This document shows positions 27,772 through 36,314 of a DNA stretch of 50,046 nt, in pieces (the stretch's first letter is position 1; each line of letters begins with the position of its first letter). Under the pieces are notes generated by a model. The model worked only from the letters and a program-made list of their open reading frames with translations. It did no database searches and was not told the DNA's origin. Location of the stretch: positions 1 to 50,046 of the forward strand of contig CAJQQZ010000010.1 in the NCBI GenBank assembly GCA_905480575.1, read 5' to 3'. Source of the DNA: an uncultured Alphaproteobacteria bacterium. GTDB lineage: Bacteria > Pseudomonadota > Alphaproteobacteria > UBA7985 > CAJQQZ01. The translations under genes and the position numbers were made by a program.

Positions 27772-28835
27772 GAAATTCGAAACTCCTTTACTCGGTGGCT
27801 GCGTTAATCGGATTTGTGTCTTCCACACATTCTGCCCTCGCACTGCCAACATTGCTTCAACTTGGTTTGAGACCAATACACGTCGCCCCTGCTCCATTAG
27901 CTTACCCGGTTGGAGAAGGGACCGCAGTTCTTTCAGGAATGATAGAAGGCGGCTTGCAGACTGTTATCAGAAACAGTAATTCGGACTTAGACGCCTACAG
28001 TGCTGCTCGCTTGACACTGGAATATGCCCAAAAACAAAGCAACGGCTCCATCATCGGAGGATCAATCACCGGCGATGTCACTTACAGTGGCCTTGCAACC
28101 GACGACGTGGAAACAGAAGTCGAGGGGTTGGTCTACATTTCCAGTCCACGCGGCACCTTGTCAGCTGGCTACATCACCGCATTCGAGAACTCTCTTTCCG
28201 CTGGTGTGTTGAACACTGGCCATGCAGATCTTTCCTACAATCTCTTTTTGGTCGATTTTTCCAACCCAGGTTTAGCCTACGTTTTCAGAACCAGCTCGTT
28301 CAATTATCAAATCGCTGCCGATAGAGACGGCGACGTAACTGCGGGTGTCTCTTACGAAAGCCCTTTTGGTCAGCTCAACTATCTTGCAAGCGTCGATGTG
28401 TACCAAGGCGAAGTTGACTATGTTCACAGCGCTAAAAACTTCGTTGCAGGCACAGCCCTTAGGTCTGATAACTGGGGGATAAAAGGAGCCGCGAAATTCC
28501 AGTACGGCAGCGCTTTTTTCGGTTTCGGCCTTGGTTATGAGAATGTTGACCCGAAAATCGGGACGATCTCAAGCGACCGGCGTTATTTTGGGTCCGTTGG
28601 CGCAAACTACAAAATAGGCGCTCTTAAACTGTCGGTAGCAGCCGCACTCGCTGAGTTTTCTGAAACCGACGTTCAGCAACTTTCAATCGCCACTGGCTTG
28701 CAATATCATTTTGGCCAGGGTCTTAGTCTGAATGCTGGCTACAACTACATTGATACCAACGAGACGAACTCCACTGGCGCGGTCGAAGTTGGTGACAGGC
28801 AAGAAGTTCTGGTCACCCTACGCGCAGAGTTCTAA
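27768..28835 (+). CDS. Putative outer-membrane beta-barrel (porin-like) protein
   Basis: The 355-residue product starts with a signal peptide (RNSKLLYSVAALIGFVSSTH, then LAL) and continues as alternating hydrophobic/polar strands ending LRAEF, the C-terminal phenylalanine typical of barrels inserted by BamA. Glycine, tyrosine and serine are common, as in general porins. No named porin family is clear to me. Its ATG overlaps the stop of the haloperoxidase-like gene, preceded by a strong AAAGGAGG at 27755-27762, so the two were built to be co-translated. Confidence 0.85.
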   Translation: MRNSKLLYSVAALIGFVSSTHSALALPTLLQLGLRPIHVAPAPLAYPVGEGTAVLSGMIEGGLQTVIRNSNSDLDAYSAARLTLEYAQKQSNGSIIGGSITGDVTYSGLATDDVETEVEGLVYISSPRGTLSAGYITAFENSLSAGVLNTGHADLSYNLFLVDFSNPGLAYVFRTSSFNYQIAADRDGDVTAGVSYESPFGQLNYLASVDVYQGEVDYVHSAKNFVAGTALRSDNWGIKGAAKFQYGSAFFGFGLGYENVDPKIGTISSDRRYFGSVGANYKIGALKLSVAAALAEFSETDVQQLSIATGLQYHFGQGLSLNAGYNYIDTNETNSTGAVEVGDRQEVLVTLRAEF

Positions 28836-28862
28836 ACTGCCTCCAATCGTTCGGAGGTTATC

Positions 28863-30611
28863 ATGATTTCACTTTCACGTTTCTGCATTGCGCTCACTCT
28901 TTCTTTCGGTTTCTTTCATACTGCCCTAGCCAGTAACGAGAACATCTCACCGGAAGCATCCAGTGGCCTGGAGAACAAAAGCGCCCAAACAGCCACCCAG
29001 GCTATGGTTGTAGCAGCCAACCCCCTCGCCTCCCAGGTAGGCCTCCAAATGTTGAAAGCAGGCGGGTCAGCCGCCGATGCTGCGATTGCCGTTCAATTGA
29101 TGCTGAACTTGGTCGAGCCACAGTCCTCAGGGATTGGCGGGGGTGCTTTTGCTGTTTGGTTTGATGGTTCGAAACAAGCCCTGACAACCTTTGATGGCCG
29201 CGAAACCGCGCCTATGGCAGCTACTCCAGCACTCTTCTTAAAAGACGATGGCGAGCCGTTGAAGTTCTATGACGCTGTTGTTGGCGGGCGGTCTGTTGGT
29301 ACACCAGGAACCTTAGCACTTCTAAAAAAGCTGCATGAGCGTGCGGGCAAGCTACCGTGGGCTAGTCTCTTCACCCCGACGATTGAACTGGCCAGAACGG
29401 GATTCCCCCTATCACCAAGGCTGCATACCATGTTGGAATGGGATGCAGGCCGGTTGCTGCAAAGCCCAGCTGCGCAAGACTTATATTTTGCCAATGATGT
29501 CCCTTTGCCAATCGGGACCATCCTCAGAAATCCAGCCTTCGCTGACACGCTTGAGCTCATTGCAAGCGAAGGCATTGAGCCATTTTATGAAGGAAGTTTA
29601 GCAGAAGAGATCGTTGCATCGGTTCAGAAGCATCCGACAAACCCAGGAAAGCTTAGTAAGTCTGACCTATCTAGTTACCAGGTTATAGAACGGTTACCAG
29701 TTTGCGGCGATTATCGCGGCAAGTCAGTCTGCGGCATGGGCCCGCCGAGTTCAGGTGCCTTAACCGTTGCTCAAATTCTTGGAATACTCAATCACTTCGA
29801 TCTGTCAAAGCCTGATGTCACTAGTTTCCATTTGCTTGCCGAAGCCAGCCGCTTAGCCTTTGCAGACCGTGGTCTCTATATGGCCGACGCTGATTTTGTT
29901 TCTGTCCCCATGCAAGGCCTGGTTGATCCCTCTTATCTCAAACAAAGGGCTGCTTTGATCGATCCACAACGAGCAGCTGAGGAAGCTGCCAAACCAGGAA
30001 CACCACCAATGGAAAAGGAAAGCTCAATGGAACTTCATGGTGACGAGTCTATCGAACTCCCCTCCACCAGTCACTTTTCTATTGTTGATAGCGACGGCAA
30101 TGCCATTTCTGTAACGACCTCCATTGAGAACGGTTTTGGGTCCAGAATCATGGTTGGGGGGTTCCTGCTGAATAATGAACTAACTGATTTTTCCTTTAGG
30201 GCAGAGAAGAATGGCAAAATAGTCGCCAACAGACTGCAGCCGGGCAAACGCCCGAGATCCTCAATGTCCCCCACCATCGTTCTCAACGAAGATGGCAGCC
30301 TTCACAGCCTGTTGGGCTCTCCCGGAGGCAGCCGGATCATTGGCTTTGTCACCCAAGCAGTCATAGCTCTCTTGGATTGGGGCATGAGCCCACAGGAGGC
30401 GGCCAGCATGGGCCATATCATTAATCGAAACTGGGTGACAGAACTTGAGGAAGGCAGCCCCATGATGGACTTCAAGGCAGAGTTAGAGGCTATGGGTCAC
30501 ACGGTGAAACCCTACCAACACACCAGCGGGCTTCATATTATAAAGTTAGACAACAGTACCTTGATTGGTGGTGCCGATCCGCGCCGTGAAGGCCAAGTTT
30601 TGGGCTACTAG
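28863..30611 (+). CDS. ggt: Gamma-glutamyltransferase (periplasmic)
   Basis: GGT cleaves or transfers gamma-glutamyl groups from glutathione and other gamma-glutamyl compounds. The 582-residue precursor has a signal peptide ending near ALAS (residue 24) and self-cleaves before the nucleophile Thr402 (TSHFSIVD). Other active-site residues are present: Arg113 (DGRETAP), Ser466-Ser467 (RSSMSP) and the oxyanion loop GSPGGS at 485-490. GGAGGT lies just before the ATG. The gap to the barrel gene is 27 bases, so the genes are probably co-transcribed. An ABC exporter gene follows 71 bases later. Confidence 0.95.
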   Translation: MISLSRFCIALTLSFGFFHTALASNENISPEASSGLENKSAQTATQAMVVAANPLASQVGLQMLKAGGSAADAAIAVQLMLNLVEPQSSGIGGGAFAVWFDGSKQALTTFDGRETAPMAATPALFLKDDGEPLKFYDAVVGGRSVGTPGTLALLKKLHERAGKLPWASLFTPTIELARTGFPLSPRLHTMLEWDAGRLLQSPAAQDLYFANDVPLPIGTILRNPAFADTLELIASEGIEPFYEGSLAEEIVASVQKHPTNPGKLSKSDLSSYQVIERLPVCGDYRGKSVCGMGPPSSGALTVAQILGILNHFDLSKPDVTSFHLLAEASRLAFADRGLYMADADFVSVPMQGLVDPSYLKQRAALIDPQRAAEEAAKPGTPPMEKESSMELHGDESIELPSTSHFSIVDSDGNAISVTTSIENGFGSRIMVGGFLLNNELTDFSFRAEKNGKIVANRLQPGKRPRSSMSPTIVLNEDGSLHSLLGSPGGSRIIGFVTQAVIALLDWGMSPQEAASMGHIINRNWVTELEEGSPMMDFKAELEAMGHTVKPYQHTSGLHIIKLDNSTLIGGADPRREGQVLGY

Positions 30612-30682
30612 AGAGTTTTTCCTTTAGTTTTTAACGACAAAACACTAAATCCTTCTAGTTTAGAAATTCTGTTGAAGACTCA

Positions 30683-32476
30683 TTGACCTTGGCCTTGTTC
30701 AAAAGCACAATCAAACATGAAACCTTCAGGCCTCTACTTCGCCTCTGGCGGACGTACCTTTGGCCCTATCGTTGGTGGATTGCTGCCGCCATCACATTGA
30801 TGGCCGGTTTTGCCGCTTCGATCCCCGCTATTGCTCGAGCTCTCCAAATCACAATTGACGGCAACATCGCCAAGAAATTAGCTGACCAGATTCCGACCAT
30901 TGGCCTAAACAACATCGCAATAATGATCGTGGTGATTTTCGGATTGAGGGCCGTTACTGGATTTGGCCAAAAAGTTATCATGCATATCATCGGCTTAAGG
31001 GTGATTGCAGACATTCAAAATGACATAAGTCGGCATGTACTGGGGCTGGATACTGCTTTCTTCAGCAAGAAGCCGCCAGGTGACATGATTGCCCGTATTG
31101 TGGCCGACGTCCAAATGATGCGGACCGCCGCCGTCGATGTTTTGACAACCCTTGGCAAAGAAGTTTTCATGATAATCGGCGTCATTTATACGCTTTTAGT
31201 AACGAATATGGAGCTTGCCCTGATGATCTTAGTCTTCGGACCGCCGATTATGATTCCGGTTCTGTTTATCAATCGGTACATCCGCAAGGCAACACGGAAA
31301 GTAAGAATAGCCACGGCTGAAATGACGACTTCTCTCGACGAAGTGTTCCACGGTATTCGCTCCATTAAGGGCAATGCGATGGAAGACTTTGAAGAAAAAA
31401 GAATAAGAAAGAACATCAAAGATGTTCTAAGACCCAGCACAAAAGCAGCAGTCGTTGCGTCGCTCATGTCCCCAATTACAGACATCGTTGCTGGCGCAGC
31501 TATGGTCGTCATTTTTCTTTTAGGTGGATCGGCTGTTTACTTGGCAACTGACTCTATTTCAGGCATCACCCCTGGTGATTTTGCCGCCTTTGTTTCTGCT
31601 CTCCTCCTTCTGCCTCCACCTATGAAAAAGGTGCTCAATGTCAACGCACAAGTGCAGATGGGGTTGGCTGCGGCTGAGCGCGTCTTTGAAATCCTCGACA
31701 CCGAAGCAACAATAGTGGACTCAAAAACGGCAACAGATCTCACTAACCCAAAAGGCGATGTGATTTTCACGAACGTCGATTTTACCTATTCCGACCAGTT
31801 ACCGGTTTTGCAGGATGTCAGCATCACAATTCCCGGCGGTAAAACAGTGGCCCTTGTTGGAGCCTCAGGAGCCGGTAAAACTTCAATTCTAAATGCTCTG
31901 GCCCGGTTTTATGAAGTAAGCAACGGAAGTGTCAAAATTGGCAAACAAGATATCCGTGACGTTAAGCTAGCTTCGCTGCGTTCAAACATGGCTCTGGTTA
32001 GCCAGGATGCATTACTGTTTGACGATACAGTAAGAGCAAACATCGCCTATGGCCGATTAGATGCAACGGAAGAAGAGATTGTTTTTGCTGCAAAAGCTGC
32101 CGAAGCTTGGAACTTTATTTCATCATTCCCGGATGGACTGGAAACATCGGTAGGAACTCGAGGGTCAAGCCTGTCAGGAGGACAGCGTCAACGCATAGCA
32201 ATAGCACGAGCAATCCTCAGAGATGCTCCAATTCTATTGTTGGACGAAGCAACTTCGGCACTCGATAACGAGACTGAGGCAAAAGTCCAACAAGCACTTC
32301 AAAAACTCATGGTTGGCCGTACAACCCTTATTGTCGCTCACAGATTATCCACTATTCAAAATGCTGACTTAATTTACGTTATGGATAAAGGCAGCGTAGC
32401 AGAATCCGGCAATCACGACGAGTTGATGGCCGCTAACGGACTATACTCGCGTTTTCACTCCGCTTACGCTGAGTGA
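30683..32476 (+). CDS. ABC transporter, fused permease and ATPase (MsbA-like exporter)
   Basis: This 597-residue half-transporter has an N-terminal domain with about six membrane spans (residues 30-310) and a C-terminal ATPase: Walker A GASGAGKT at 393-400, signature LSGGQ at 497-501, Walker B ILLLDE at 517-522 and H-loop His553 (VAHRLST). Such proteins dimerise and export lipids, peptides or drugs. The substrate is unknown. The start is uncertain: TTG codons at 30683, 30689 and 30695 are all possible and no ATG lies near. It follows ggt on the same strand. Confidence 0.93.
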   Translation: MTLALFKSTIKHETFRPLLRLWRTYLWPYRWWIAAAITLMAGFAASIPAIARALQITIDGNIAKKLADQIPTIGLNNIAIMIVVIFGLRAVTGFGQKVIMHIIGLRVIADIQNDISRHVLGLDTAFFSKKPPGDMIARIVADVQMMRTAAVDVLTTLGKEVFMIIGVIYTLLVTNMELALMILVFGPPIMIPVLFINRYIRKATRKVRIATAEMTTSLDEVFHGIRSIKGNAMEDFEEKRIRKNIKDVLRPSTKAAVVASLMSPITDIVAGAAMVVIFLLGGSAVYLATDSISGITPGDFAAFVSALLLLPPPMKKVLNVNAQVQMGLAAAERVFEILDTEATIVDSKTATDLTNPKGDVIFTNVDFTYSDQLPVLQDVSITIPGGKTVALVGASGAGKTSILNALARFYEVSNGSVKIGKQDIRDVKLASLRSNMALVSQDALLFDDTVRANIAYGRLDATEEEIVFAAKAAEAWNFISSFPDGLETSVGTRGSSLSGGQRQRIAIARAILRDAPILLLDEATSALDNETEAKVQQALQKLMVGRTTLIVAHRLSTIQNADLIYVMDKGSVAESGNHDELMAANGLYSRFHSAYAE

Positions 32477-32580
32477 TTCTGGTTGAATCCAGTTTAGATA
32501 GCTAAAATTGGCTCTAATTTCAGACCTATGGCTGCATTCACCTGAATTTGAATCCAAGGTGAGGAGTCGAGCTAGCAATC

Positions 32581-32612
32581 ATTTGCAAAATGCTTATTTA
32601 TAAGCTGCAAAT
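32581..32612. repeat. Imperfect dyad upstream of the L,D-transpeptidase gene
   Basis: ATTTGCA at 32581-32587 pairs with TGCAAAT at 32606-32612, and inside it GCTTA at 32592-32596 pairs with TAAGC at 32601-32605. It sits 34 bases before the transpeptidase start in AT-rich DNA. It may be an operator or an RNA hairpin. Confidence 0.45.
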
Positions 32613-32645
32613 CATTGTTAATACCTTTTTATTTTCGCCATTCTT

Positions 32646-34076
32646 ATGACAGTTACTCTCATGCAGGCCTTTATTCTACGTTCGATCCGATTGTTCGCTT
32701 TGCTTTTTGCTTTCACGTCGTTGATTGCCTGCGAGGCTGTCCAGCCCGTCGAAAAGATAAACATCAATGTCCTGAAATCTGGTGGGTCACTGCCGTATGA
32801 AGAGAGTATTCCACTACTCAGTTCATATCTCAGTGGCGTTCAATCATTGCCTCAAAGCCCCACCGAAATACCCCACTATGAGCTACAAAGTTTCTATTCA
32901 AGCCGCGGCAACCAACCCGTTTGGTACGATCAAAACGGCTGGAAGCCTGAAGCAACCACAGCGTTGAAAACCCTCCGCGACGCAGGCCAAGATGGTCTAG
33001 TCTGGAGCTACTATTTACCAGCCAGTTTCTCTAGCTCGTCATGGGCCAGTAACACGCCGGAAGCTCTAAAGGCCGAACTGCAAATAACGATGGGAATGTT
33101 GCGCTATATACGAGACATGCGCGTAGGTCGCGTCTCAGGCGTTGGATATGATAGTGCTTCCTTTCTCTCGGCAAGCCTGTCAGGCGGAGATTTAGGAACA
33201 GCACTCGCAGGTCTTCCTAATCGCGGGCGTTACTACCAGCGCCTGCGCCAAGCAATGGGTGGCAACTTTGAAAAACACGGCGACAAAGCGCGTGCCTCCT
33301 ACATGGTGACAATGGAGAAGCTTCGTCAAATCCCAGGCCGAGAACTAAATGGCAGGCATATCGTCGTCAATGTTCCCGGATATGAACTGCAAGCCTGGGA
33401 CAATGGAGAGACACAACTGGCCATGCCCGTCGTTGTTGGACGCGGCAGCCGACAAACTCCTGTCCATTTGGACCAAATGATAAATGTGAAATTCAGCCCA
33501 GATTGGACCGCCCCAAAATCTATTATTGCTCAAGACTACCTCCCGAAGTTGGTAAGCGATCCGGAGTTTGTGTCAAAGCTAGGCGTGAAAATCTACGACG
33601 GAAGTACCGAGATTGATCCGAAGGTGATCAATTGGTCAGTTGTCGATGAAAACCGCTATACGTTCAAGATGCCGCCGGGCCCACGCAACGCCCTTGGTGG
33701 TGTCAGATTTGATTTGCAAAACTCGGGAAATGTTTACCTGCATGACACCCCCTCCGTCGCACTCTTCAAGGAAGAAGACAGAGCTCGAAGCTCAGGCTGT
33801 ATCCGTGTTGGCGAACCGGAAGCGCTCGCTGGCTGGGTACTTGAAGGGCAAGGCAGAGTTTGGTCCGTAGCGGAAATAAAATCGGCGATGACCGCCGGCG
33901 CCATACAACATGTGCCACTTCAAAGAAAAATACCGGTAGATCTAGTTTACTACACTGCCTGGGTTGATGCCAAAGGTGGGCTCAGATTGAACGCAGATAT
34001 CTATGGTTACGACCAAGAATTAGCCAGCCAACTAGGTGTTTCCCTCCCAACAGAGCCCTGGAAACGCCAAGGTTAA
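32646..34076 (+). CDS. L,D-transpeptidase, lipoprotein, YcbB-like
   Basis: This 476-residue protein has a lipoprotein signal with lipobox LIAC (Cys29), a linker and N-terminal scaffold domain, and a YkuD catalytic domain with His366 (YLHDTPS) and the nucleophile Cys385 (SSGCIRV). Such enzymes make 3-3 crosslinks between diaminopimelate residues in peptidoglycan or attach proteins to it, in the periplasm. The segment between the two catalytic motifs is short, as in YcbB/LdtD types. ATGs at 32646 and 32661 are both possible, and neither has a clear ribosome site. No terminator follows within the 213-base gap to the coiled-coil gene. Confidence 0.92.
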   Translation: MTVTLMQAFILRSIRLFALLFAFTSLIACEAVQPVEKININVLKSGGSLPYEESIPLLSSYLSGVQSLPQSPTEIPHYELQSFYSSRGNQPVWYDQNGWKPEATTALKTLRDAGQDGLVWSYYLPASFSSSSWASNTPEALKAELQITMGMLRYIRDMRVGRVSGVGYDSASFLSASLSGGDLGTALAGLPNRGRYYQRLRQAMGGNFEKHGDKARASYMVTMEKLRQIPGRELNGRHIVVNVPGYELQAWDNGETQLAMPVVVGRGSRQTPVHLDQMINVKFSPDWTAPKSIIAQDYLPKLVSDPEFVSKLGVKIYDGSTEIDPKVINWSVVDENRYTFKMPPGPRNALGGVRFDLQNSGNVYLHDTPSVALFKEEDRARSSGCIRVGEPEALAGWVLEGQGRVWSVAEIKSAMTAGAIQHVPLQRKIPVDLVYYTAWVDAKGGLRLNADIYGYDQELASQLGVSLPTEPWKRQG

Positions 34077-34123
34077 AACGTCATTCCCGCGGATTCAACC
34101 ATCCCTCACAAGGAATTCAGAAC

Positions 34124-34138
34124 TTGTCGAATCGACAA
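34124..34138. promoter_or_regulatory. Perfect 7+7 palindrome, candidate operator
   Basis: TTGTCGA at 34124-34130 and TCGACAA at 34132-34138 are exact complements around one central base. The spacing is too tight for a hairpin, which favours a protein-binding site. It lies in the 213-base gap between the transpeptidase and coiled-coil genes; the rest of the gap shows nothing firm. Confidence 0.4.
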
Positions 34139-34289
34139 AATGCGAATCCTAGAACCATTGAACAAAGTTATTCACAGAATAGCCCTATTTTTCCACAGTT
34201 TTCGGTCAAGAGTGACTCCCAACTTCTTCACAGCTTTGACATACTCGCCGTGAGGATTCTTTTCGTAAGCATTTTGAGCACGAATTGTT

Positions 34290-34943
34290 GTGAGTAGGCT
34301 ACTTTCATTATTGTTTCTTCTAGGGCTCGCAGCTCTGGGATACATCGTGTTTTCATTAAACAATGAAAACACGAAATTGGGCTATGCTGCTGAATCTATC
34401 GGCGTCAAGGACCAAGAAATTGCTGCGCTCAAAAGCCAACAAGGAAAGCTCCGTCAACAAATAAAGAACCTCGAGCAAGCCACCAGCCAAGCAGCTGACC
34501 AAGCCTTTATTGATCTGCAGCCCATGGTTATCTCTCTCTCTGATGAACGCGATGCATTAGAACGCGAAGTCGCGACGTTGAACGAGCGATTAGCCCTTCA
34601 AGGCAGCGAACCAGCAGTCGCGACACCCGCCGCCAACCCAGCTGTGGTTACCGCATTGACCCAGGAAAGAGATAACCTGTTGGCCCAGGTCAGTAGTTTG
34701 CAAAGCCAACTGAGCACAACTTTGAACGGCGCTGAGAGCGAAATAAAAAAGCAAATGTCAGCTATTCTGGGTGAACGGGACAAGTTGGCCAACAGCCTAG
34801 CTGCCCTGACAGGTGAAAGAGACAATCTGCGCACCCAAATCGGTCAATTGCAGTCCCAGATTCAAAATTTCATCTCGCAAGCTCAAGGCGGCAACGCCAG
34901 CGACAATCTTAATCAATTGTTGCAAGGCTTCAAAATTCAGTAG
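34290..34943 (+). CDS. Membrane-anchored coiled-coil protein of unknown function
   Basis: The 217-residue product has one N-terminal membrane span (about 4-24, RLLSLLFLLGLAALGYIVFS) followed by long heptad-like coiled coil: residues 35-105 and 120-200, broken by an Ala/Pro/Val-rich hinge near 108-121. The repeated ERDNL / ERDKL / ERDNLRTQI segments show internal duplication. The start is GTG at 34290, without a strong ribosome site. It follows the L,D-transpeptidase on the same strand, so a periplasmic scaffold role near the cell wall is plausible but is inference. No named family is recognised. Confidence 0.82.
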   Translation: MSRLLSLLFLLGLAALGYIVFSLNNENTKLGYAAESIGVKDQEIAALKSQQGKLRQQIKNLEQATSQAADQAFIDLQPMVISLSDERDALEREVATLNERLALQGSEPAVATPAANPAVVTALTQERDNLLAQVSSLQSQLSTTLNGAESEIKKQMSAILGERDKLANSLAALTGERDNLRTQIGQLQSQIQNFISQAQGGNASDNLNQLLQGFKIQ

Positions 34944-34955
34944 GCCTCGATAGAG

Positions 34956-36311
34956 CTACGGCCGCTTATTAAGGTGTGCAGTGAGGTCGACTAGTTTTGC
35001 GTTTTCACCGTGCATGGCCAAACTCTGCCCAACAATAGCTTTGGCCCGTTCTTCTCCTACAATCGGACTTGCAAGACGCTGCAGCTTCCCAATCAGATCT
35101 GCTCTATGCAGGGTCGTAACGCCAGGGTCCCCTTTGGGTCGGTGCGGCTCGCTCAAAACCGAGCTCCCATCAGCAAACGTCAATTTGACTGCTGAGAAAC
35201 GCTCTGTTGGGAAGACATCATTGAAGTCCTTGCGCTCCGACATTTGAATCATGTTCGATAACCTCAGAACTTCGGGATGCGTAAGGTTATCACCATCAAT
35301 CTCTATAGCGCCGATCTGCCCATGCACCAGTAAGGCCGCAACGGGAAAAGCAATCGAGTATTGCGCTTCATCCATGTCTTTTGGATTTGGGCTCGCTAAT
35401 CGAGTGGCTTCATGAAAAGTCTGTATCTCAATAGCTGATATGTCTTGATAACTTTTTCCCGCTGACTTTAACGCTGACATGGCCGCTTCCATAGAGGGTT
35501 GGGCCCAACGGCAAACAGGGTAGGCTTTGAAATTTTGTTCAAGGATGCACCAGCGATCGCCTAGATCTTCCCAGAAGTGACTCACCTCCTCTGCCTCAAC
35601 CGTAATGGCTGGCGCGCCAGTAAAACCGTCAGCAGCCAAAAAAGCAGCACTTGTCCCGGCCATCGCCCCCCAACCTGAACCGTCTTTCAGCATCGACGCA
35701 TGATCAATAACACGCATCATTTGACTACGAGGCCCATGGTATTCTGCAATTCCAAGGGCATGGCGCATCTGCTCATTGTCCAATTCCAAAAGGCGCCCGA
35801 CAACGGCGGCACAACCGAGCGAATTCCATGCGCCGGACGTGTGATAATCGCTGACACTATCATGCAAAGCCAAACCAGCTCTCGAAGCGATCTCGTAGCC
35901 GATGACCAAATTCGTCAGAAAGGTGCGGCCAGACCCTTCGCCTGCATCACTTCCTAATGTTTCACTAGCCGCGAGCAAAGCTGGTACTAAAGCCGCCCCT
36001 ATGTGTCCCTTCGCCAATGCAAATCCGTCATGACCGTCCAACGAGTCAATTGACATACCGCCAGCCAAAGCTGCGCCAACAGGACTGGCTGTCCTGCCAT
36101 CGAACATCAAAGTTGCGGGCCCTAGCTCACCGGCCCCAAAATGTCTAGCCGCATGATTTGCAACGATAGTAGACAGCTTCGTTTTCGATGCCGCCGCTGC
36201 AATCCCTAAGGTATCAAAAAGGCAATCCTGAGCATAGTCGACAACACTTTTGGGCAAATCTTCAAATGTCGTATTTTGGATGAAGTTAAGGACTTTCGAA
36301 GTTTGATTCAT
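34956..36311 (-). CDS. MmgE/PrpD family protein
   Basis: This 451-residue protein matches the MmgE/PrpD fold (2-methylcitrate dehydratase, cis-aconitate decarboxylase, and others that add or remove water or carboxyl on tricarboxylic-like acids). Typical features are the N-terminal helical domain (FDTLGIAAAAS), GGMSIDSLDGHDG with the catalytic-region histidine, GYEIASRAG and the lid-domain segment KAYPVCRWAQPS. No methylcitrate synthase or other propionate gene is near, so the substrate is unassigned. It lies 3 bases after the GlxA-type regulator on the same strand, so the two are likely co-transcribed. Confidence 0.9.
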   Translation of the reverse strand: MNQTSKVLNFIQNTTFEDLPKSVVDYAQDCLFDTLGIAAAASKTKLSTIVANHAARHFGAGELGPATLMFDGRTASPVGAALAGGMSIDSLDGHDGFALAKGHIGAALVPALLAASETLGSDAGEGSGRTFLTNLVIGYEIASRAGLALHDSVSDYHTSGAWNSLGCAAVVGRLLELDNEQMRHALGIAEYHGPRSQMMRVIDHASMLKDGSGWGAMAGTSAAFLAADGFTGAPAITVEAEEVSHFWEDLGDRWCILEQNFKAYPVCRWAQPSMEAAMSALKSAGKSYQDISAIEIQTFHEATRLASPNPKDMDEAQYSIAFPVAALLVHGQIGAIEIDGDNLTHPEVLRLSNMIQMSERKDFNDVFPTERFSAVKLTFADGSSVLSEPHRPKGDPGVTTLHRADLIGKLQRLASPIVGEERAKAIVGQSLAMHGENAKLVDLTAHLNKRP

Positions 36312-36314
36312 CGT

